From positions 186,001-250,000 of the forward strand of contig OZ037921.1 in NCBI GenBank assembly GCA_964035575.1: a stretch of DNA of 64,000 bases, written 5' to 3'. This DNA is from Rhynchopus sp. YZ270_cl-10 (Eukaryota; Euglenozoa; Diplonemea; Diplonemida; Diplonemidae). Both the position numbers and the translations under genes were made by a program. The notes beneath the pieces were generated by a model that worked only from the letters and a program-made list of their open reading frames with translations, ran no database searches and was not told the origin of the DNA. Shown one piece after another: positions 1-12,937 of this stretch (position 1 is the first letter of the stretch; every line of letters begins with the position of its first letter).

Positions 1-331
1 ATAAACAACCTTGCTGTACACCCCTACTGATACAGCTGCAAAAATGCTGTGTTCATCAGAAGGTTGCGTACAAGAACCATACAAACACACATCTTAATTC
101 AAAGAAGAGACAAGTTGGCAACATGAACCTAGACCTCTCGTGCTTGCCACCTGATAAAAATGGGAGAATAAAGCATTTGACTTATTGTAAACAAAATAAC
201 GAGCCTCGTGGCAAGGGGGGTGGACAAGTGCTCGCACCCACACCAACACCGACACGAGCGACAGACACACGTGTGCTGTCTTTCTATCACATAACAGGGT
301 CGCAAGGTCACACCACAACACTTCAAGGACC
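1..331. other. Spacer downstream of the first gene
   Basis: No gene is supported here. It holds one copy of the dispersed hairpin called family A in this annotation (122-152), about 180 bases beyond the stop of the secreted WD40 gene. The rest is mixed-composition sequence with only short chance reading frames. Confidence 0.5.
122..152 (-). repeat. Family A hairpin
   Basis: Plus strand reads ATGAACCTAGACCTCTCGTG.. and then CTTGCCACCT. Loop orientation matches the other copies. About 180 bases beyond the stop of the WD40 gene. Confidence 0.65.
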
Positions 332-2620
332 TTACAACAAGTCCCACAGAAGCAGCGTGCCGTCGTGGCTTGCTGTAGCGAGGCGTGTGCTGTCAGGTGA
401 GAACGCGAGACGCGGGAGCCCTGCACGCGTGTGCCCATAGAGCTGGTGTGCCACACTCCCAGCCGCACGCCACACCGTCACCTCACCCTCCCCGACAGCA
501 GCAAGCAGTGCCCCGTTTGGCGAGTGCCGAGCGTCAAACACAGTCTTCGTCTGCGTCTCAAGCACAAGGCGCTCCGTCACCGCACCCTCGCCAACAACCC
601 CGCCGCCCCACTTGCTCACACGCACCGTCCCGTCGTCCATCCCACGCAGCAGCTCGTCGCGAGACGCAGAGAACGACAGTGCCGTCACACGTGCAGAGCG
701 CGACGGCAGCTCCGCCACCTTGGCACCGTTCCGCACACGCCACACCGTCACAACCTCGTCCACCTCCGAGCCCCACGACGTGGCCAGCAGCGCCCCGTCT
801 GCAGAGAACGCCACCTCGCGTGCGTGCTTGTGGATCACAATCACAGGCTCCAGCGAACCGGACATCACATCAAACACACGTGTGCGCATGTCGCTGCCAC
901 CACCGCTCACAACAAGGAAGCGTGCGTCGGGCGTGAAGCGCACCCGGCGCACCGGCACACTTCCCACCGTGCGCATGTCCATCAGCGTCACCTCGAGCTC
1001 GCCCGTCACAGCGTCGCACACAACAACACGCCCGCCGGCACCACCCACAGCAACGCGTGCACCGTCGCTTGAGAACGTCACATCGTACGACGCAAAGTCT
1101 GCACACGCCAACTTCGCCACCTGCACCCCAGTCGTGCTGTCGTACACACGCACCCCGTCGTCGCTCCCTGTTGCAACACGGCTCCCGTCTGCAGAGAACC
1201 CAACAGCCAGGAGGCGGCCAGACTGCACCACACGCCATGCACACTGGTGTGACGCCGTCGCCTCGCACGTAAGCGGTGCCGTGTCTGGGTCTGTGCACTG
1301 TGTGGGTGCAGTTGTGTCTGGGCCTGGTGTTGGCGGATCGTGAGTCAACGGTGCAGGTGTGGGTGGTGCACTGGTCTCAGGTGCCACAGTGGTCGGTACG
1401 AGTGTGTCTGGCGAAACCGTGTCCGGCGCTGCTGTTGGCGGTGCAGTCGTCTCAGGCGCTGTAGTCGGAGGCGACGGTGTCGGCGGTGCTGTCGTGTCGG
1501 GGACAAGGGTCGGCGGGGACACTGTTGGCGGCACTTCTGTTGGCGGCTGTGGCGTGGGCGCCACACACCCCGAGTAGTTGGAGCCGGGCTGCCAGGCACC
1601 CATCCCGTCGCAGGCAATGTACCCGACACCGACCAGACCCGACGGGGCAAGGCAGACAAACTCGCACTCCGCACCAACAGGCGTGAAGCGTGTGCACGGC
1701 AGCGACACACCGACAATCATGGAGGAGATGGCTGCGTTGTTCCCACTGTCCGGCAGGGCACAGGTCTGCGCCACACACGAGAACGACGTCGACCAGTCAG
1801 CTTGGGTGCTGTCTAGCGGGTCCTCCTCGCACACAAGGTCCCCCACAGGCATGTAGCCTGGCTCGCACTGTGCGTTGCACTGCATCCCCACAGGGATCTC
1901 GTGCACCTCCCCGTTGCACTGCAGAAGCGAGTCCGCCACCACATGCGCGGGCACATCTGGCTGTGTTGTGCACAACGCACTCCCCGCAGCGACACTCAGC
2001 GGCAGGAAGAAGTGGCGGTTGTCGTCCATCGAGCACGGGTCGGGCAGGTCCTCCTCGAGACCAGGGTCCAGCACGTCTCCGGTGTTTGTGGTCCACACCT
2101 CGTACGAGCCCGACACGGCCTCCTCCACGACCACAGGGTACCACGTTGCAATGGACGCCACATCACGACCCTGCGTCTTGCACGAGTGCGGTGTCTCAGA
2201 CCCAGTCCGCCCGACTGCGTACAGCTCGACGCTGCCTGCATCGTAGCAGGTCAACGTGCTGTCTGCGGGGTATGCGTACAGCGTCTGCCCCAGCGAGCCT
2301 GTCACCGTCTCCGACAGGCAGTTTCCCGCAAGTGTATCTGCCAGGTCAGACACCGTCAGGCCTACAGACGACGGCGGTGTCGCCACATCGCACCGGTTCG
2401 CAAACGGCGCAGTCGTCGTCACCCCTGTAGGCGCCTTGATGTGGCCACGTGCGCCAGTCAGCACCAGGCTCGTTCCGTGCGAGTACGTTGCAAACCAGAA
2501 CGTCACCGTCCCCGGCTGCGACACAGCTGTCGACGAGCACACAGCCACCTTGTGTGCGTCTGCGCAGCACACAAACAGCACACCTGCTGTGCACAGCTGC
2601 AGGAGCGTTTGCAGCTTCAT
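332..2620 (-). CDS. Secreted Pro/Thr-rich protein with C-terminal WD40 repeats
   Basis: A 762-residue single-exon protein. Residues 1-22 form a signal peptide (basic/polar start, Leu/Val/Cys core, Ala-Asp-Ala end), so it should enter the secretory pathway. Residues about 23-350 are Cys-rich and include sushi-like spacing around residues 235-350. Residues about 355-440 are a mucin-like linker of Pro-Pro-Thr and Thr-Ala-Pro repeats, a likely O-glycosylation region. From about 460 to the end are WD40-type blades with the recurring pattern V-x-F-S-x-D-G-x-x-x-A-T-G, ending in a typical closing blade (HDGTLLLWDLL). WD40 propellers are normally cytosolic or nuclear, so an extracellular one is unusual. 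No transmembrane helix or GPI tail follows, so it is probably released or matrix-bound. The start is the first ATG of the frame and opens directly into the signal peptide. Binding partner unknown. Confidence 0.85.
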   Translation of the reverse strand: MKLQTLLQLCTAGVLFVCCADAHKVAVCSSTAVSQPGTVTFWFATYSHGTSLVLTGARGHIKAPTGVTTTAPFANRCDVATPPSSVGLTVSDLADTLAGNCLSETVTGSLGQTLYAYPADSTLTCYDAGSVELYAVGRTGSETPHSCKTQGRDVASIATWYPVVVEEAVSGSYEVWTTNTGDVLDPGLEEDLPDPCSMDDNRHFFLPLSVAAGSALCTTQPDVPAHVVADSLLQCNGEVHEIPVGMQCNAQCEPGYMPVGDLVCEEDPLDSTQADWSTSFSCVAQTCALPDSGNNAAISSMIVGVSLPCTRFTPVGAECEFVCLAPSGLVGVGYIACDGMGAWQPGSNYSGCVAPTPQPPTEVPPTVSPPTLVPDTTAPPTPSPPTTAPETTAPPTAAPDTVSPDTLVPTTVAPETSAPPTPAPLTHDPPTPGPDTTAPTQCTDPDTAPLTCEATASHQCAWRVVQSGRLLAVGFSADGSRVATGSDDGVRVYDSTTGVQVAKLACADFASYDVTFSSDGARVAVGGAGGRVVVCDAVTGELEVTLMDMRTVGSVPVRRVRFTPDARFLVVSGGGSDMRTRVFDVMSGSLEPVIVIHKHAREVAFSADGALLATSWGSEVDEVVTVWRVRNGAKVAELPSRSARVTALSFSASRDELLRGMDDGTVRVSKWGGGVVGEGAVTERLVLETQTKTVFDARHSPNGALLAAVGEGEVTVWRAAGSVAHQLYGHTRAGLPRLAFSPDSTRLATASHDGTLLLWDLL

Positions 2621-3353
2621 TGTTGCTTGTCTTTTGTAGATGTAAATAAATCTGTGTGTGGTGATAGTGGAGGTACGTCATGTGTGGAGTGGTGTGGTAA
2701 GGGTGCAGGTTGCAAGAAACAGGTAAGGGGGGTCTTTGTTTTGTGTCTTTTTGTTGGTGTCTTTGTTTTTACATTTTTATCGATTGTTTTGCTTCTGGTC
2801 GGGCCGCAGGGCTGAGCGTGGCAAAAAGGGTGACAGACAAGCTCTTTCCTCCCTGTGAAATGACAGAGTGGACGGAGTGCTGCAGTGGGTGGTTTGATTT
2901 GCCCAGCAAGACGACCCGACACAAGAAGCGCTCCTACGGGGTGGGTGGTGGTGGGTGTGCCCAAAAGGGGGGATGGGCAAAAAAGAAAACGCGGGGGTTT
3001 AAACAACAACACCTCCACAGCAACAGAGCATGCTTGGGATGCCACACAGGGTGGCTGTCACAAGAGTGCATCTGCGTTGCGAAGGTGCAAAATAAAACAA
3101 AACAAAAGGGGGGTTTTGTATCTCTTCACCATGGGGGCAGGGGACTCCCAAATAAGGTGTACTTTTTTTGTGTCATTTCCTTATCTAAACTGCGTGCGAC
3201 CTCTTCGGCCCACGTGCCTTTCTTTGTGGCTTTTTGGTGACTTTTTTTGTCGGTTTGTTTGACATTTTTGTTCTTGTTTTTCGTTTTTTTTTTTTGTATG
3301 ACAACAAACAACAGCAAATTCGTAGAAGCGTGGTGGAGACACAGACCTCACGA
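2621..3353. other. Spacer between WD40 gene and alpha-tubulin
   Basis: No gene is supported. T/G-rich and homopolymer-rich, with poly-T near 3280-3297. It should contain the 5' leader of the WD40 gene and the 3' end of the tubulin transcript. No clear terminal repeats were seen. Confidence 0.4.
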
Positions 3354-6369
<3,016 letters not shown>

Positions 6370-9300
6370 CTACAGCACAGTGATCTTCACTCCAAACTGG
6401 TTCTTCACAAGGCGACGCACCTCGGCACCAACAACAGACACAAACTCTGAGTACTTGAGCTTCGCAGAGAAGCCAAAGCTGAGGCGGTTCCCAAGCACAG
6501 TCATGTCGAGGGCAAAGGAGACTGCGGTGTCGCTGTTCGTGAGGGTGTTGGAGAAGGCAAGGGTGTGCACCTGGAAGGCCTTCAGGAGTGACCCACCTGC
6601 AACGTCGACCATCTCCGCAAAGGCACCCACAACAGCCGAGGCAGCCTGCATCACACCCTGTGCCGCAGAGAGGCTCGCCTTCGCAGCAGTCACAGTCCCC
6701 TTGGCCGCAGTGATGGCGCCGGAGACAGTCTTCTTCACTGCCGTCAGCGTCTTCTGTGCAGCGTAGAGCGACGCCTTGACCACCCCGTACGAGACCCAGC
6801 ACGAGGCAACGCCACCGCACTTCCACGGCTTCTTCCTGCACTTCTTCTCCTTCGACTTGCACACCGACCTCTTCTTCGACACCTGGTGGCTCCACGAGTT
6901 CACCTTGTTCTGTGCAGCCCGCACCTTGCTTGTCGCCGACGCCTCTGCCGAGTTGAGCTTCGTCTGTGCGCTCTGCAGCGAGCGGCGCTGCGCAGCAACC
7001 TTGTCCGATGCAGACGCCAGGCTGCTGTCCGCCTCGTCGGCCAGCTCGTACAGGAACGCAGTCGCGTCTGCGCGCAGCTTTGTGATCCCCTCCGTGCTCA
7101 CCGACCCCGAGATCGTGTTCGAGAACCCCGCCTTCCCGGGCGTCCCAATCGTCTCCATCGACACTGCCACAGTCAGCCCCACCCCGAGCGAGTACACAAA
7201 GCTCCCGTTCACCTTGCTGTCCGACAGGTCCAGGTACAGCGACACCGTCTGCCCGAGGATCGACGCCGTCCCGTCCACCTGCAGGTACTGCTCCGTCGGT
7301 GTCAGCGCCATCGCAAAGGAGGGGCCCGTGGACCCGTCCACGCTGCTGATGGTGATCGGCCCCCAGTCCAGCTTCTCCGCCACAAACGCCGCCGACATCC
7401 CCGTCGCCGTCACGTGGAACTCGGCCAGCACAATCTTCACTGCAGTCCACAGGGTGAAGTTGTGCACCGCAATGTGCGTCCCCGCAGGGATCGTCGCGCT
7501 TGCCGCCGCAATGGTGATGACAACGTCGTTCACAGGGTCCGGGTTGAAGGAGGCGGCAAAGTGGTCGACAGACACGTCCGCAATGACGCCGCCGACAGAG
7601 CCCAGGCAGCTGCTGCACCCAGCAATGTCGGTGATGATGCGCTTGAAGTCGAGGTTCGCAACCTCCATCGACACAGCCGTCTTTGTGAAGTCCTCGAGGT
7701 CCGCCCCGACAACCACGTACCCGGACGTGCCCGCAACCTCAAGGCCCCCCATGAAGGAGAACTGCGTCGGCAGCAGCGCCACCGACACCGTCATGCTCAC
7801 AGCCAGGGGGAAGAGCACAGACACACCCTTCAGCCCGAACGGGTTCTTCCAGGGCTCGTCCGAGTCCACAGACAGCGCAATCGTGAGCGACCCTGTTGCC
7901 GCCAGGCCAATGAACCCGCCTGCCGTGAAGGTCTGCGCGTTGTCCCCGCTCCCGACAGTCAGGTCCAGCACCACGTTGAACCCCACCTCCGGCGGGCCCG
8001 TCCCAATCACAAACGCAAGCGCCACCTCCTGCAGCACCACCTTCTTCGACCCGAGCTCAATGCCCCCTGCAAGACGCACGTACACGTTCATCTCCGTCGG
8101 CGACACAATGTTTGCAATCACCGTCAGCCCGGCCGCGTCCCCCTCCCCGGACTCCGCAGACGCAATCTGGTCCGTAAGCGACGCAGGTGTGATGCTCTTC
8201 ACCCCCTGCATCAGCCCGCTGTTCGCTCCAAGGAACGCCGCAAGCGAAAGCCCGGCCTTCAGCTCGTTCCCCTGGATCGTCATCGCCACGCTCGCCACAG
8301 AGAACCGCACCCACGTCGGCGCCAGCTCCGACAGCACGTTCCCCACAACCGACGGTGCCCCGGACTGCTTCGCCAGCTCCTCTGAGCCTGCGGTGAAGGC
8401 CATCCCGTACTGCCACGAGCCGCCTGTCCCTGTCCCTGTCGTCCCCGCCTTCTGCACAGCCACCACAAGGTCAAACTCCATCCCAAACAGCGACCCTGCA
8501 GCCGCAAGCGACAGCGACCCCCCAAACGACACCTCGAGCGACACAGTGTGCAGGTCCATCCCCTTCAGCCCTGAGAACAGCGACGGCGATCCCGTCCCCA
8601 GCGACGCCCCAAACGGCGACCCAGACCCACCCTGCCACGCCCCCGCAAACCCGTCCGGCGTAGCAGACCCTGCAGCCGACAGCGTCCCGCGCAGCGTCAC
8701 CTCCGCCGCCACCACCGGCACCGGGAAGCTCAGCGCCACGTCAAACTGGCCCCCGAGGAAGGTCCCCGTCACAGACACAGCCTTCGTCGCGTCCGCAGCA
8801 GACACCACCTTCACTGTCACGGCGTCCACAGTCACCGTCTTCCCGTGGAACGGGATGCGCAGGTTCCCAAGCGACCCCGATACCGTCCACTCGTCCGCAG
8901 ACGCGCCGTCAGCACAGTTCTTCGAGAAGTCCACAGCCAGCTCCATCGAGGGGATCCCGTGCGGCAGCCCCGTCACCGCCACCATCCCGGTCCCGGTGCA
9001 GTCCGACCCCACCGTCGCCGTCACAGCCACGTTGTCGTCCGCGTACGCCATCGTCGCCGACACAGACGACGCACTCGTGCTGCTGCTGAAGCTGATGGTT
9101 GCCGACACCCCGACAGACGTGTCCGCTGTGATGTTCCCCGTCCACGACCGCGACGACAGCGTCTCCTCCCCGGCACCTGCCGACACAAGCGCAACCGTCA
9201 CCCCTGTGAAGGACGTCCCCGCCGGCCCGTTCCAGGACGCAGCAAGCGCCCCGGACACCTCCATCGCCCCCGTGCAGCGGTGGTACGCCACCGTCCCTGC

Positions 9301-11901
9301 GAACACCAGGTCGTCCGCCCCCTCAAGGCGCAGCGTCGCGTTGATGTCCCCTGTCGACGGCGTGTCGCACCCCTCCACGTACTCGAAGGCAAGCGCCGCA
9401 GAGAGGATCCCGTTGCTTGTCATAAACACAGTCCCGACAGACACAGTCTGCAGCGCCCCGTCTGCAAACACCACCTTCGCAGACGCCGACCCGCCAAACA
9501 GGTTTGCGTTTGCGTCCACCTCCCCAGCCCACGCCAGCGTCGCCGCATCCGCCGCCAGCGTCCCGGTCAGCTGCACCGACGCAGACGTCAGCGTCAGCGC
9601 CTGGTACGACAGCGAGGCCACACTCCCGGTCACCGTGTAGCGCACGTCCCCCGCCGCCACCGCACACCTGTCGTACAGCAGCGACCCCTCAAACGCCGCA
9701 CCAGACCCCGTGAGCGTCAGGTTCCCGTCGCCCACAAGCGTCGCACACCCGGTCGCGTCGTCCACCTGCACCGACGCCTCTCCTGAGAACGCAACCCCAG
9801 CCCCGCTCACAGCCACCGTCCCGGTCAGCGTCGAGAACGCGTTGTCTGCAATCTCCGCCCCGAGCGTCAGCGCCACCTCGCCCACCGTCGCCGCCCCCAC
9901 GAAGGACCCTGTCCACAGCACCTGCGGCACAGCCGTCGTGTCCTCCACGTCCGCCACAGTCAGGTTCCCCACCAGTGCCACCGACACAGACTCCAGGGTG
10001 AAGGACCCCGCTTCCAGCGACGACAGGTTCCCGCGCACGTCCCACACCGGCAGCGCCGCGTTCGCCTCCGTGTAGTTGCTCACGTGCACCACCTCTGCGA
10101 TGAAGGTCGGCAGGGCGTCCGCGTCTGCGTCCCCCGCGTACGCCACAGTCCCAGACCCGCGCATCACGCCGTCCGCCACAGCAAACGTCACAGCCCCGCT
10201 CACAGCCCCAATCTGCACGTCCCCGGACACCGCAAACGCCGTCACCCCGTCCGCGTCGTCAAACGTGATCTCTGCCGCAGCGCTGCTCGCACCCGCAAGC
10301 CCCACAGCCCCGCTGATGCGCCCACCCCAGGACACGGCCCCGTCCGCCGCCACAGTCGAGTCCAGCTCCAGCGCCACGTCCGCCACCGCCACACCAGACA
10401 CAGACACGTCCGTCCCCACGTCCAGCGCCGCACGCACGGCCCACTGCGGTGTCACCCCGTCTGCCCCGCACCCCTCCGCCTGCACCATGGTCCCGGACAC
10501 ACTCAGCCCGCCTGCGCTCGCCACAGTCACCTCCACCGACCCGCCGTTGTCCGCCGTGCAGTTTGCAGACGCGTACGACACTGTCCCACTCAGCGAGAAC
10601 CCGGGCTTCACCACCTCCAGAGCCACCTCCAGCGCATCAAGCCCGTCCACCGTGAACGTCCCCGTCACAGACGCAGTCGTCCCAAACAGCGACACCGACG
10701 CAGACACAGACCCGCCCCAGGCAATCGTGTCCGCCTGCACCTCGTAGTCCTCGTCCTCGTCCCCGTCCACGTAGTCCTCTGCAGGCGCGTCTGTCCCCCA
10801 CACAGGTGCCTCCGTGAAGACAAGCACAAGCGGTGCGTCTGTCTCCGGCACAGACGGCGCATCCGTCGTAGCCTCCGCCGCACCCGTCCCACGTGCAGCC
10901 TCCGCCTGTGCCTTCGTCTGCGTGTGCGTCGCCGTCACCGTCGCCGACACCCCCTCCAGCGTCAGGCCGTGCACAGAGACCGGCTCCGTCGTGGACGCTG
11001 TGATGCGGGCAAACGGCGCAGTCACGTTCGTCTTGACCACAAACATGCACACGTCAAACATCGCCTCCGTGATTGCCAGCTCCTGTCCCAGCCCGGGCAC
11101 AGACATCCCCGGGAACTCAATCATCACCGCCACTGGGCACGACGCAGTCGCAGCCTCAATGCTCCCGTCAAACAGCGGCACCCCGTCCACACGGAACCCC
11201 AGCTGCGACGGCAGGTCGAGGTCCAGTTCGAGGTCCAGGTACGTCGAGTTGTCCGCAGACGTCCCTGTCTCAACAACGGCAGTCTCGTTTGTGTCGTTTG
11301 TTGTGTCCGGCAGCGCAAAGTCGACGTACACCAGGGTCTCCACCGCCGCACCCTTGAACGCCTTCTCCACCCCAAACCCAACCACCACAGACGTCGCTGT
11401 CTCCCCTGCAAGCATCCCGCTTACAAGCGACCCCTCCCAGTCCAGCACCAGACCCCCTGTCGCAGTCTCGTTCTGCACCGTCACGTTCATCGACACCAGC
11501 GCATTCTCCAACGGGAGCTCCCCCGACAGCCCCGACACGTCACCTTCTGCAGTCAGCTCAAACTGCACCACCCCGGCCTCACACAGCAGCGTCACCTCCG
11601 TCTCTGCAGAGGTCACAAAGTGTGCCGACGTGTTGCTTGTCAGCGCCCCGGTCACCACCACACTCCCGGTCGTGTTCGTGCCGTCGCCGCCACCTGTCCC
11701 GCCTGTGCACAGCGCCACAGCCTCAGACACCGCCTCGTCTCCCAGCAGACACACCGTCGCCGCACCCCGCTCTGTGCACACCACGGCCACTGTCGCTGCC
11801 GCTGTCTCCGTCTCCGTGTCGTCCCCCCAGGCAACCCCTGCCACTGCTGCCAGCAGCAACGGAAGCAGCACCCGCCGCACAGGTCTCGGTGCAAAGGCCA
11901 T
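6370..11901 (-). CDS. Giant secreted beta-rich repeat protein (1,843 aa)
   Basis: An uninterrupted 1,843-residue frame starting at an ATG that opens a signal peptide (two Arg, then Leu/Ala core, ending AGVAWG near residue 26). Residues about 40-1450 are rich in Val, Thr, Ser, Gly and Ala. They contain many degenerate repeats of the style V-S-G-x-V-x-x-A and L-x-G-x-V-x-W-x-G-x-V, typical of stacked beta-strands. Around residue 380 an acidic segment (Asp/Glu-rich) interrupts it. Residues about 1640-1790 switch to Ala/Lys/Ser-rich coiled coil with a small Cys/Lys/Trp cluster (CKSKEKKCRKKPWKC). No transmembrane segment is evident. It is probably an extracellular or surface-matrix adhesin-like protein, but no family is recognised and no enzymatic motif is visible. 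Coding GC is high and the antisense strand carries long spurious frames. Confidence 0.85.
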   Translation of the reverse strand: MAFAPRPVRRVLLPLLLAAVAGVAWGDDTETETAAATVAVVCTERGAATVCLLGDEAVSEAVALCTGGTGGGDGTNTTGSVVVTGALTSNTSAHFVTSAETEVTLLCEAGVVQFELTAEGDVSGLSGELPLENALVSMNVTVQNETATGGLVLDWEGSLVSGMLAGETATSVVVGFGVEKAFKGAAVETLVYVDFALPDTTNDTNETAVVETGTSADNSTYLDLELDLDLPSQLGFRVDGVPLFDGSIEAATASCPVAVMIEFPGMSVPGLGQELAITEAMFDVCMFVVKTNVTAPFARITASTTEPVSVHGLTLEGVSATVTATHTQTKAQAEAARGTGAAEATTDAPSVPETDAPLVLVFTEAPVWGTDAPAEDYVDGDEDEDYEVQADTIAWGGSVSASVSLFGTTASVTGTFTVDGLDALEVALEVVKPGFSLSGTVSYASANCTADNGGSVEVTVASAGGLSVSGTMVQAEGCGADGVTPQWAVRAALDVGTDVSVSGVAVADVALELDSTVAADGAVSWGGRISGAVGLAGASSAAAEITFDDADGVTAFAVSGDVQIGAVSGAVTFAVADGVMRGSGTVAYAGDADADALPTFIAEVVHVSNYTEANAALPVWDVRGNLSSLEAGSFTLESVSVALVGNLTVADVEDTTAVPQVLWTGSFVGAATVGEVALTLGAEIADNAFSTLTGTVAVSGAGVAFSGEASVQVDDATGCATLVGDGNLTLTGSGAAFEGSLLYDRCAVAAGDVRYTVTGSVASLSYQALTLTSASVQLTGTLAADAATLAWAGEVDANANLFGGSASAKVVFADGALQTVSVGTVFMTSNGILSAALAFEYVEGCDTPSTGDINATLRLEGADDLVFAGTVAYHRCTGAMEVSGALAASWNGPAGTSFTGVTVALVSAGAGEETLSSRSWTGNITADTSVGVSATISFSSSTSASSVSATMAYADDNVAVTATVGSDCTGTGMVAVTGLPHGIPSMELAVDFSKNCADGASADEWTVSGSLGNLRIPFHGKTVTVDAVTVKVVSAADATKAVSVTGTFLGGQFDVALSFPVPVVAAEVTLRGTLSAAGSATPDGFAGAWQGGSGSPFGASLGTGSPSLFSGLKGMDLHTVSLEVSFGGSLSLAAAGSLFGMEFDLVVAVQKAGTTGTGTGGSWQYGMAFTAGSEELAKQSGAPSVVGNVLSELAPTWVRFSVASVAMTIQGNELKAGLSLAAFLGANSGLMQGVKSITPASLTDQIASAESGEGDAAGLTVIANIVSPTEMNVYVRLAGGIELGSKKVVLQEVALAFVIGTGPPEVGFNVVLDLTVGSGDNAQTFTAGGFIGLAATGSLTIALSVDSDEPWKNPFGLKGVSVLFPLAVSMTVSVALLPTQFSFMGGLEVAGTSGYVVVGADLEDFTKTAVSMEVANLDFKRIITDIAGCSSCLGSVGGVIADVSVDHFAASFNPDPVNDVVITIAAASATIPAGTHIAVHNFTLWTAVKIVLAEFHVTATGMSAAFVAEKLDWGPITISSVDGSTGPSFAMALTPTEQYLQVDGTASILGQTVSLYLDLSDSKVNGSFVYSLGVGLTVAVSMETIGTPGKAGFSNTISGSVSTEGITKLRADATAFLYELADEADSSLASASDKVAAQRRSLQSAQTKLNSAEASATSKVRAAQNKVNSWSHQVSKKRSVCKSKEKKCRKKPWKCGGVASCWVSYGVVKASLYAAQKTLTAVKKTVSGAITAAKGTVTAAKASLSAAQGVMQAASAVVGAFAEMVDVAGGSLLKAFQVHTLAFSNTLTNSDTAVSFALDMTVLGNRLSFGFSAKLKYSEFVSVVGAEVRRLVKNQFGVKITVL

Positions 11902-12937
11902 CCTTGTTCTTGTGTTCCCGAGGTCCCGGTGTGGGCTCTCCTGACCTTCTCTAATCTCGGCCCTCTTCTCTTTTCTGTGTGGATATCTATCTGGGTGGTG
12001 GTAGGTGTGCTAATAGGGACAACAAAGCTGTGTGGTGTGCAGTGACGACACCCTGTGGGGAGGGTGGCAAGCACCCACAATGCAACACCAAACACACACG
12101 ATGCGGCGTTGGTGCCTACTAACGCCTCCCTGAAGGGTCACGTGTGCACCCTAACACACCGCCCCCTTTTATGTGGAATGCAAAGTAATCGGGTGTCGTC
12201 CTTTTTTTAACATCTTCCTTCTGTAAGACGTAGTAAGAAAAGGGCAAGTATTGGCGCTTATTGTACTTTTTTGCAGGCTTGTTGTTGAGACATTAAGATG
12301 TCACAACTAAAACCCATTAAAAACTGCTGTCAAAACTTATGTATTTCATTGCACCCATACGAATATGCCCACCGTTTTGTGAGGAACCACCGCTCCGTTC
12401 ATGAAGACAATCCGCCTGATGAATTACGGCACTGCGGTCCTGTTGGCGGTGCACACCCCATGGAGCAAAGATTAAGACACAGCCACCAATGACTTTGTGG
12501 AAAGGGAAAAGTGGGGAGGAAGGAGGGGGGGTGAACGAAATAACACAGCGTACCATGGCTGGGCTGCGAAGCGTAATGCGAAGAAGGTTTGTGGTCTTAT
12601 GCACAAAAGCACAACACTGCATCAGTGCTTTGGACAAGCAGACAAAAGACAAAACAAACCTTTAGAGAAAGGCTGCCTCCACCTCCTGGGGCCTTCCACA
12701 CTTCAGTTCACCGCGCCGCCTAAACAAAAAAGAGACAGAAGTTGAAAAGAAAAAAAGAAAAAAAACACAAAGAAGTCTTAAAAGAGCCTGAAAATGGATA
12801 ATGACTCACCCTTTTCTCAAGCACAGAACTACACGAGATGCACAAAAATAACACATGTCTTTGTTTTTTTCTTCTTTTTTTCTTTTCCGTCCTAAATATC
12901 GTACACCGCCTCTACGTTGTACATAAACTGCTGCTAT
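11902..12937. other. Spacer upstream of the giant gene
   Basis: No gene is supported. The left part is the presumed leader of the giant gene. The remainder is AT-rich with poly-A and poly-T runs (for example 12748-12770 and 12864-12890). No recognisable dispersed repeat or RNA gene was found. Confidence 0.4.

Noticed and set aside
6776-9640. 954-codon plus-strand frame opposite the giant gene
   Set aside because: Antisense shadow of GC-rich coding sequence; composition is Ser/Pro/Thr-rich without domains, and the minus-strand frame has a signal peptide and full length.
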